In this document: piece by piece, positions 6,313 through 10,808 of the stretch
Numbering within the stretch: position 1 is the first letter of the stretch
How the letters are laid out: each line of letters begins with the position of its first letter
Assembly (NCBI RefSeq): GCF_022780145.1
Contig: NZ_JALEXO010000141.1
Span: forward strand, 1-10,808
Direction of reading: 5' to 3'
DNA length: 10,808 nucleotides
Origin: Intestinibacter sp.
Lineage (GTDB): Bacteria > Bacillota > Clostridia > Peptostreptococcales > Peptostreptococcaceae
Translations under genes and position numbers: made by a program
Notes under the pieces: model-generated
Database searches by the model: none
Told to the model about the DNA's origin: nothing
The model's input: the letters and a program-made list of their open reading frames with translations, nothing else

Positions 6313-7104
6313 TTACAAATTCCCTTTTTGTATAAAGAAATCAAGCCATTTCTTTTGAAAATTTGGTCCGAAATGTATCCCATCTGGTTCATAATCACTT
6401 TGTTCTACAATTCCATTTGCATCTAAATATGTAACGCCCTTCTTTTGACACATAGCTTGTAAATCAGAATTCCATTTGTCTATGTTTGCATAATTAGGCT
6501 GTTGAGATAATGTAAATGATTGAACTGGAAGTATTGAACATATGTATATATCAGTATTAGGCAGCTTAGATTTTACTAAATCTATTACACTTTCATATTG
6601 TTCTATAAACTTAGCACTATCGCTGTAACATTCAATATCATTTATTCCATATGTAAAAAACATATTTTTAGGATATAAACCAATAGCTGTATTTATATCG
6701 CCTTGTTTTTTTGCATTGGCTATATTTCTTCCCTTATATGCAACTACAGAAGACTGAGTTAAAAATCCATATGCAGAAATACCCTCTGCTCTTGAATCTC
6801 CAACTATAACTGATGAATCGAATTTACTTTTATAATTAACCTTACCTGAAGAGTCTTGATCATCTGTTGTAGCTACTGGTTGATCTGTTATTCCATTTTG
6901 AGCTTTTATAGAAGCAATTTTTTCTTCGACCTGTACTACATCTTGCTTTTCTAGGTTCTTTATAATTTCTACGCCTTGTTTTATTTGCTCATCTTCATTA
7001 TTACTTTGTCTATTTAAAGACTTTATCGAAAAAATAACAGCAATGCATCCAGCTATCACTCCAAGTGCTACCAATCCTATTTTTATTTGTTTTTTTAATT
7101 TAAT
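6313..7104 (-). CDS. Membrane-anchored SGNH/GDSL-like hydrolase or acetyltransferase, apparent ATT start
   Basis: A 263-residue protein: short Lys-rich cytoplasmic tip, membrane anchor (IGLVALGVIAGCIAVIFSI), a charged spacer to about residue 90, then an SGNH domain. The family blocks are visible: VGDSRAEG (Ser about 104), TYGINDI (Asn about 155) and PDGIHFG (Asp 241, His 244). These give a Ser-His-Asp site with the oxyanion Gly and Asn. It probably adds or removes O-acetyl groups on the outside. The first standard start, TTG at 7074, loses the Lys residues before the anchor and lies far from any ribosome binding site. ATT at 7102-7104, just after an in-frame stop, lies eight bases from AAAGGGAG and gives KLKKQIKIG, much like the MKLKKRIKS start of the next gene. 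Confidence 0.8.
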   Translation of the reverse strand: MKLKKQIKIGLVALGVIAGCIAVIFSIKSLNRQSNNEDEQIKQGVEIIKNLEKQDVVQVEEKIASIKAQNGITDQPVATTDDQDSSGKVNYKSKFDSSVIVGDSRAEGISAYGFLTQSSVVAYKGRNIANAKKQGDINTAIGLYPKNMFFTYGINDIECYSDSAKFIEQYESVIDLVKSKLPNTDIYICSILPVQSFTLSQQPNYANIDKWNSDLQAMCQKKGVTYLDANGIVEQSDYEPDGIHFGPNFQKKWLDFFIQKGNL

Positions 7105-7154
7105 TTAAATCACTCCCTTTATAAAATATTCACTTTTCTATTTTTCCAAGAATT

Positions 7155-7182
7155 ATTATATCATTTTATTTTTCTTTATCAA
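7155..7182 (-). promoter_or_regulatory. Sigma-A promoter of the O-acylation operon
   Basis: On the minus strand TTGATA (7177-7182), a 16-base spacer, then TATAAT (7155-7160) preceded by TGA, an extended -10. Five of six -35 bases and all six -10 bases match the consensus. The start point would be near 7148, giving a leader of about 44 bases to the SGNH start. No terminator is visible between here and 3140. Confidence 0.75.
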
Positions 7183-7232
7183 ATAATAATAATGTAACAA
7201 ATATGTTAAAGTTTTACAATATATTTCAATAA

Positions 7233-7274
7233 AAAAAGTCAGTTTATGATATTTTATCAAAAAACTAACTTTTT
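7233..7274 (-). terminator. Rho-independent terminator after the small-protein gene 7290-7496
   Basis: AAAAAGT (7233-7239) pairs with ACTTTTT (7268-7274), extended inside by AGTTT/AAACT and TGAT/ATCA with small mismatches. The minus-strand side runs into seven T. It separates the small gene from the O-acylation operon promoter. Confidence 0.8.
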
Positions 7275-7289
7275 ATTTAATATTTTATA

Positions 7290-7496
7290 TTAACAGCAGC
7301 ATCCATCGTCGAAATTAAATAACAGCAAAATTATCAATATAATCCATATCCAAATACTATCATCATCAAAAAAATTATCTAAAATATCTGTGCATAATAG
7401 CAAAAATACTAAAACTATGACTATTAATATTCCACCATTAAAATTAATTCCACAATCTCCAAAAAATCTAGAAAGATTACTCTCCAACTTAGACAT
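7290..7496 (-). CDS. Small Cys/Asp-tailed hydrophobic protein, isolated family member (68 aa)
   Basis: Family plan again: MSKLESNLSRFFGDCG start, Gly patch (NFNGG), hydrophobic segment 1 (ILIVIVLVFLLL), acidic linker (TDILDNFFDDDS), segment 2 (IWIWIILIILLLF), and a tail ending NFDDGCCC. It pairs best with 2848-3048 (LSRFFG start, Asp and Cys end). ATG 7494-7496 follows GAGGGGGAGAATTT. It has its own candidate sporulation-type promoter and a strong terminator, so it is monocistronic. It lies immediately upstream of the O-acylation operon, with the other four members just beyond that operon's far end. Function unknown. Confidence 0.74.
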   Translation of the reverse strand: MSKLESNLSRFFGDCGINFNGGILIVIVLVFLLLCTDILDNFFDDDSIWIWIILIILLLFNFDDGCCC

Positions 7497-7530
7497 AAAT
7501 TCTCCCCCTCGACAAGGTTTATATTTGCTT

Positions 7531-7558
7531 TAATATATGATTTTTTACATGAATAAGT
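7531..7558 (-). promoter_or_regulatory. Possible sigma-K-like promoter of the gene at 7290-7496
   Basis: On the minus strand GTAAC (its AC at 7557-7558), 17 bases, then CATATATTA (7531-7539). Both boxes and the spacing fit the Bacillus sigma-K pattern exactly. The leader to the ATG would be about 28 bases. Confidence 0.48.
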
Positions 7559-7777
7559 TACTTTTATTAAAATTTTATTAACTTCCAAATTTCGTTCATA
7601 TTAAATTTAAAATAGCTCTCTAAAATAATATTTATAGATAGTATATGTATAAAATATTTTAACTTGTAAAGGATAAAAATAATTCTACTATTTTCTAAAT
7701 ATATATTGAAAATTAATTATTATTATATTAAACTACTATTAAAAATTTAAATATTGGATAAAAGTTGGAGGTATAAA

Positions 7778-8002
7778 ATGTTTGAAGAAATAAGAGACAT
7801 AATAGCAGAACAATTAAGCATAGACGATTTAGATGAATTAACTTTAGATACTTCTCTTAAAGATGATTTAAATGCCGATTCTTTAGATGCTGTTGAAGTA
7901 ATCATGGCATTAGAAGATAAATACGATATAGAAATTTCTGAAGAAGATGCTGAAGAATTCAAAACTATCGGTGATATAGTAAACTACATTGAAAGCAAGT
8001 AG
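7778..8002 (+). CDS. acpP: Acyl carrier protein, stand-alone
   Basis: A 74-residue, strongly acidic protein of standard ACP length. The phosphopantetheine site is Ser35 in NADSLDAVEV, followed by the helix III region (SEEDAEEFKTIGDIVNYIESK). It carries growing acyl chains on a 4'-phosphopantetheine arm. The start is ATG 7778-7780, with TTGGAGGT seven bases upstream. An in-frame TTG at 7754 lies before that site and is not used. No fatty-acid synthesis gene adjoins it; it stands alone between two (-) genes. It may therefore be a second, specialised ACP or the housekeeping one displaced from its cluster. It is not DltC-like, as the sequence around the Ser is the fatty-acid type. Confidence 0.88.
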   Translation: MFEEIRDIIAEQLSIDDLDELTLDTSLKDDLNADSLDAVEVIMALEDKYDIEISEEDAEEFKTIGDIVNYIESK

Positions 8003-8018
8003 TATGATACTATTAAAA

Positions 8019-8056
8019 TAAGCTATAGAAAATACGTCTCTATTTTCTATAGCTTA
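8019..8056. terminator. Bidirectional terminator between acp and the CarD-family gene
   Basis: TAAGCTATAGAAAATA (8019-8034) and TATTTTCTATAGCTTA (8041-8056) pair perfectly over 16 bases with a 6-base loop. ATATTTTTTATT follows on the plus strand and TTTTAATAG on the minus strand, so it serves both convergent genes. Confidence 0.92.
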
Positions 8057-8066
8057 ATATTTTTTA

Positions 8067-8567
8067 TTATTTATTTATTTTATCTAATATATATCGCTCC
8101 ATTTCATTTACAGGTATTTCTAGAGATATAGATAGCTCTGTTTGAAGATTATCCTGTGCTAATTTAAAATATTTCTCATCAGTAGCACTCAGCTTCTTCC
8201 CTTGATTCAATCTCTCTTCTTTTCTCTGATAAATAGTTTTCATAAGACTTAATAATTTTCTACATTGACAGCTTTTTATACAATCCTTATATGTCTGTTC
8301 ACGTAGCTTTTCATCTTCCACTAATAACTCTTTTATATTTGGTATATCACTTATTAAAGTTTCCACATCTTGTTTAGACATCAATTTTCTAATAATAACT
8401 TTTTTATTATCTATTGGTGAAAAAACTCTACTGCTATTTTGATTTACAGGTTCTAATATATAATACAATTTATCTTTAGGTGCACCATGCATATTCAAAG
8501 TTGAAATATCTATTATTTGACAAACGCCTGCATTACCGTAAATCACATATTCTCCCTTTTTAAACAT
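8067..8567 (-). CDS. CarD/CdnL-family transcription regulator
   Basis: A 166-residue protein of typical CarD/CdnL length. The N-terminal part (1 to about 60: MFKKGEYVIYGNAGVCQIIDI ... YYILEPVNQNSSRVFSPIDN) is the RNA-polymerase-interacting domain shared with Mfd/TRCF. The remainder is a helical domain (TYKDCIKSCQCRKLLSLMKTIYQRKEERLNQGKK, then SATDEKYFKLAQDNLQTELS), the part that contacts promoter DNA in CarD. It would bind the beta subunit and tune open-complex stability at promoters. Start ATG 8565-8567 with AAAGGGATG upstream. It contains an unusual C-x-C pair (SCQCR), which could be redox-sensitive, although many clostridial proteins carry chance Cys pairs. Confidence 0.86.
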   Translation of the reverse strand: MFKKGEYVIYGNAGVCQIIDISTLNMHGAPKDKLYYILEPVNQNSSRVFSPIDNKKVIIRKLMSKQDVETLISDIPNIKELLVEDEKLREQTYKDCIKSCQCRKLLSLMKTIYQRKEERLNQGKKLSATDEKYFKLAQDNLQTELSISLEIPVNEMERYILDKINK

Positions 8568-9001
8568 ATTTACATCCCTTTCTATTTTTTATTGATTTAT
8601 TAATTTCTAAATGTATTATTTTCAAACTATAATGATATGAAAAAATTATGAATATTCTTAATATAATTGATATAGATACTTATAATTCTAATGCTAGCAC
8701 GTTAATTAACAGTTTATTTTTTTATTTTTGCAGCTTAACATTCGTTACTTCATGTTATATTTGTAAAAAATCTTACAATATAATTTTATCACATTGAAAA
8801 TTTTTTTGTCAGTTTTTTTTAACGCTACATCTAATTTTAATTTTTTTATTTTTTACAAATATATTAATTAAGTTATATAAAATATAAATTTTATATTCGA
8901 CTTACAAATATAAGTTTACATCTATTTATATTTTTATGTATTTTATATCCAAATTGTGGTATATTTTAAAGTGACTAAAAATATACATGAGGTGATTACT
9001 G
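8568..9001. other. AT-rich divergent intergenic region
   Basis: About 430 bases between the divergent CarD-family gene and the esterase, without a credible coding frame. It must hold both promoters: an extended -10 is visible for the esterase (8957-8965), while no clear CarD promoter stands out. It also contains a palindrome GTTAATTAAC near 8701 and a perfect inverted repeat TTGTAA (8761-8766) with TTACAA (8773-8778). Long T runs occur around 8715-8727 and 8802-8820. Confidence 0.6.
8957..8965 (+). promoter_or_regulatory. Probable extended -10 promoter of the esterase gene
   Basis: TG-G-TATATT matches the extended -10 (TGnTATAAT) with one mismatch. No good -35 is seen 17 bases upstream, which extended -10 promoters tolerate. 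The start would be near 8972, giving a leader of about 30 bases that includes the GAGGTGAT ribosome binding site. Confidence 0.42.
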
Positions 9002-9757
9002 ATGATAGAAAAAAAGTATATTGAAATGGAAGGTATATTTTCAGGGAGCAGAGTTGTAAATATATATCTTCCAAACGATTACCATCAAAGAAGAAAAAAA
9101 TATCCTGTTCTTTATATGTTCGATGGACATAATTTGTTCTTTGATGAAGAGGCCGCATTCGGCAAATCATGGGGTATGAAGGAATATTTAGAAAACAATG
9201 ACGTTCAATTAATAGTCGTTGGAATTCAATGTAGCTTTGAAGGCAACGAAAGAATGTCTGAATACTGTCCATACGACCTAGAAAACTACTACGGTGAATT
9301 TATAAAGGGAAAAGGCAACGAATACCTAGAATGGATGATAAATGTCATAAAACCTATGATCGATTCTGAGTACAGAACTAAAACAGACCGTAAAAACACA
9401 CTAATAGGTGGAAGCTCTATGGGAGGATTAATGGCTGCATATGCTGGCATCAAATATTCTGATGTATTCTCAAAATGCGCTTGTTTATCTTCTTCTTTTG
9501 AATTATGCTACGACAAATTTATGGAGGATGTAATATCAAGCCAACCTAGAAAGGGTACAAAATTCTATATGGATATAGGAAGCACAGAACTAGAAAATGA
9601 ATACAGAAGGGTAGAATATACATCTTATATGCTAGAAATATGCCATAAGCTTCAATCTAAGGGATGCAATTGTTACCCTAGATTAATACCAGGAGGAGAA
9701 CACAACGAGGCTAGCTGGGAAAAACAAGTTCCTGTATTTATGGAATATCTTTTATAG
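9002..9757 (+). CDS. Alpha/beta-hydrolase esterase (esterase D / IroE-Fes-like)
   Basis: A 251-residue cytoplasmic-type protein with the alpha/beta-hydrolase layout of the putative esterase D family. YPVLYMFDGHNLFFDE (about 34-49) is the classic first strand block. GGSSMGG (136-142) holds the nucleophile Ser139. Asp191 (MDIGSTE) is a likely acid and His234 (GGEHNEASW) the catalytic His. Relatives cleave acyl or ester bonds, including iron-siderophore esters. A FecE/FecCD-type uptake system lies next door on the other strand, making siderophore hydrolysis a reasonable but unproven guess. No signal peptide. Start ATG 9002-9004 after GAGGTGAT. Its second half uses more C-ending codons (AAC, GAC, TAC) than neighbouring genes. 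Confidence 0.83.
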   Translation: MIEKKYIEMEGIFSGSRVVNIYLPNDYHQRRKKYPVLYMFDGHNLFFDEEAAFGKSWGMKEYLENNDVQLIVVGIQCSFEGNERMSEYCPYDLENYYGEFIKGKGNEYLEWMINVIKPMIDSEYRTKTDRKNTLIGGSSMGGLMAAYAGIKYSDVFSKCACLSSSFELCYDKFMEDVISSQPRKGTKFYMDIGSTELENEYRRVEYTSYMLEICHKLQSKGCNCYPRLIPGGEHNEASWEKQVPVFMEYLL

Positions 9758-9783
9758 TGAATCATTGTAAATACAATATTTAA

Positions 9784-9822
9784 AAATCAAATAGGGTTCT
9801 ATATTAGCACCCTATTTGATTT
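9784..9822. terminator. Bidirectional terminator between esterase and ABC transporter genes
   Basis: AAATCAAATAGGGT (9784-9797) pairs perfectly with ACCCTATTTGATTT (9809-9822) over an 11-base loop. ATTTAATTT follows on the plus strand and TTAAATATTG on the minus strand. It separates the convergent genes. Confidence 0.9.
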
Positions 9823-9824
9823 AT

Positions 9825-10595
9825 TTAATTTGCAACGGAGCCTTCCCATTTCTTTAAAATATTTAACATAAAACCTTTAATATCTATTCCGTATAAATCA
9901 TCTAATACTGGATCATTTAATACCTTTTGAGGCGGACCGTAAGATACCACTTTACCATTTTGCAACATTAAAACATTATCCGCAAAATACTGAACTAAAT
10001 TTAAATCGTGTAAAACTCCGACTACAATTTTATTATTTGTTTTAATCCATTCCTTTAAGTTTTCCAATAAATCTATTTGATTTTTAAAATCTAAATGATT
10101 TGTAGGCTCATCAAGCAATATTATATCTGGATCCTGTGCAAATACCCTCGCTAAAAAAACCCTCTGCATCTGCCCACCTGAAAGCTCTGTTATTAATTTA
10201 TCCTTTATATCCAACAACCCGACTTTATCTATACTGTCTAATATAATTTCGTCGTCTTCCTTGGATAATTTACTAAGTATGCCCTTGCTATAAGCATATC
10301 TGCCTAAAGATACTGTGTCGTAAATTGTATATGGAAAATAAATTTCTGTAATTTGACTCATAAGTCCTACTTTTTTTGCAAAGTGTTTTCTATCCATAGA
10401 AAACACTTCTTGACCGTCTACTAAAATACTCCCCTTGTACTCTAAAATATTTGCAATAGACTTTAGAAGCGTACTTTTGCCACATCCATTTGGGCCTACT
10501 ATACATAAATTTTCTCCATTTTTAACTGTAAAATTTATATCCTTTAATATATCTTTTCCTTCATATCCGCTATAAAGCTTCTTAACCTCTAACAT
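9825..10595 (-). CDS. FecE/BtuD-type ABC transporter ATP-binding protein
   Basis: A 256-residue ATPase of normal length for iron-siderophore, heme or cobalamin importers. Walker A GPNGCGKST (34-42), Q-loop Gln at about 81 (LMSQ), signature LSGGQ (138-142), Walker B DIILLDE (157-163) and H-loop HDLNLVQYFAD (His about 196) are all intact. The tail (GPPQKVLNDPVLDDLYGID) is typical of the FecE group. It would power a FecCD permease, and such a permease ends five bases upstream, so the two are co-transcribed. I start at ATG 10593-10595, after GGCGAG. An in-frame TTG at 10604 overlaps the permease stop and is less likely. The substrate-binding protein is not in view, so the cargo is unknown. Confidence 0.92.
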   Translation of the reverse strand: MLEVKKLYSGYEGKDILKDINFTVKNGENLCIVGPNGCGKSTLLKSIANILEYKGSILVDGQEVFSMDRKHFAKKVGLMSQITEIYFPYTIYDTVSLGRYAYSKGILSKLSKEDDEIILDSIDKVGLLDIKDKLITELSGGQMQRVFLARVFAQDPDIILLDEPTNHLDFKNQIDLLENLKEWIKTNNKIVVGVLHDLNLVQYFADNVLMLQNGKVVSYGPPQKVLNDPVLDDLYGIDIKGFMLNILKKWEGSVAN

Positions 10596-10600
10596 AATTA

Positions 10601-10808
10601 TCAACTCGCCTTTTTAAAATAAACATATGCAAAAAATGGTGCCCCTATAATAGCTGTAACTGCCCCTACTGGAAGCTCTACTGGCGCAAACAAGCTTCTC
10701 GCAATTAAATCTGTAACTACCATCAAGCAGCCTCCAAACACAAAAGACATCGGTATTACATATCTATGGTTTGAACCAAATATTTTTCTAACTACATGTG
10801 GTGCGATT
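10601..10808 (-). CDS. FecCD-family ABC transporter permease, C-terminal 68 residues
   Basis: The frame is open to the right edge, so only the C-terminus is in the window. The visible part reads APHVVRKIFGSNHRYVIP, a hydrophobic helix (MSFVFGGCLMVVTDLIARSL), then the hallmark APVELPVGAVTAIIGAPFF and a final short helix ending FKKAS. This is the conserved last two-helix region of FecCD/BtuC permeases, with the PxELPVGxxTAxxGAPFF block. The stop TGA at 10601-10603 lies just before the ATPase start. With the ATPase it forms the membrane core of an iron-complex or corrinoid importer. Confidence 0.9.
   Translation of the reverse strand, partial: IAPHVVRKIFGSNHRYVIPMSFVFGGCLMVVTDLIARSLFAPVELPVGAVTAIIGAPFFAYVYFKKAS

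Noticed and set aside
7754..7777. Upstream TTG start for the acyl carrier protein
   Set aside because: The TTG lies before the TTGGAGGT site, which clearly serves ATG 7778; starting there would add residues not found in ACPs.
7747..7962. Ser-rich minus-strand frame opposite the acyl carrier protein
   Set aside because: The Ser-rich composition is the complement of the acidic ACP codons; it has no start signal.
8699..8710. GTTAATTAAC palindrome as a regulator site
   Set aside because: A short AT-rich palindrome is expected by chance in DNA of this composition.
8943..9272. Minus-strand open frame overlapping the esterase start
   Set aside because: It lies across a conserved hydrolase region and the esterase's regulatory DNA. 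Its product resembles no protein type.
9241..9757. More C-ending codons in the esterase as a sign of horizontal transfer
   Set aside because: The shift is mild and could reflect expression level; the flanking terminator and promoter are ordinary and no mobile element is nearby.

Overview
The window looks like chromosome from a low-GC, spore-forming Firmicute, most likely a Peptostreptococcaceae or Clostridium-type organism (Clostridioides/Romboutsia-like). This rests on the very AT-rich base composition, strong AGGAGG-type ribosome binding sites, AT-rich codon use, a CcpA-like regulator, a CarD-family protein and a DHHW/MBOAT gene pair of the clostridial type. No RNA gene, insertion sequence or CRISPR array is visible.

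Layout. 1-1542: the 3' part of an AraC-family regulator (+) converges on a LacI/CcpA-like regulator (-), with a shared bidirectional terminator. 1543-2001: gene-free, with the regulator's promoter, a weak cre-like site and two hairpins. 2002-3048: four genes (-) for very small, hydrophobic, mostly Cys-tailed proteins of one family; one (2219-2395, 58 aa) is easily missed because it is so short. 3140-7104: a four-gene operon (-), in transcription order SGNH hydrolase, DUF4358-type lipoprotein, AlgI/DltB-like MBOAT acyltransferase, DHHW-family protein, driven by a clear extended -10 promoter at 7155-7182. 7290-7496: a fifth member of the small-protein family with its own promoter and terminator. 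7778-8567: a stand-alone acyl carrier protein (+) converging on a CarD-family regulator (-). 9002-9757: an esterase (+) converging on a FecE-type ABC ATPase (-) and the C-terminal end of its FecCD-type permease (-), which runs off the window.

How it may work together. MBOAT plus DHHW proteins are the membrane and extracytoplasmic halves of a polysaccharide O-acylation machine. The SGNH protein and lipoprotein probably work with them on a cell-surface or spore-surface glycan. The small-protein genes on both sides are the least explained part of the window. They share a two-hydrophobic-segment plan and mostly end in Cys-rich tails. Three of their upstream regions carry the same spaced motif (GTAAC, 16-17 bases, CATA...), which resembles the sporulation sigma-K promoter. 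This suggests a spore-coat or spore-envelope family, though that is inference.

Two genes of the O-acylation operon appear to use rare start codons: ATA for the MBOAT and ATT for the SGNH protein. In each the codon lies about eight bases after a good ribosome binding site and restores the expected N-terminus.
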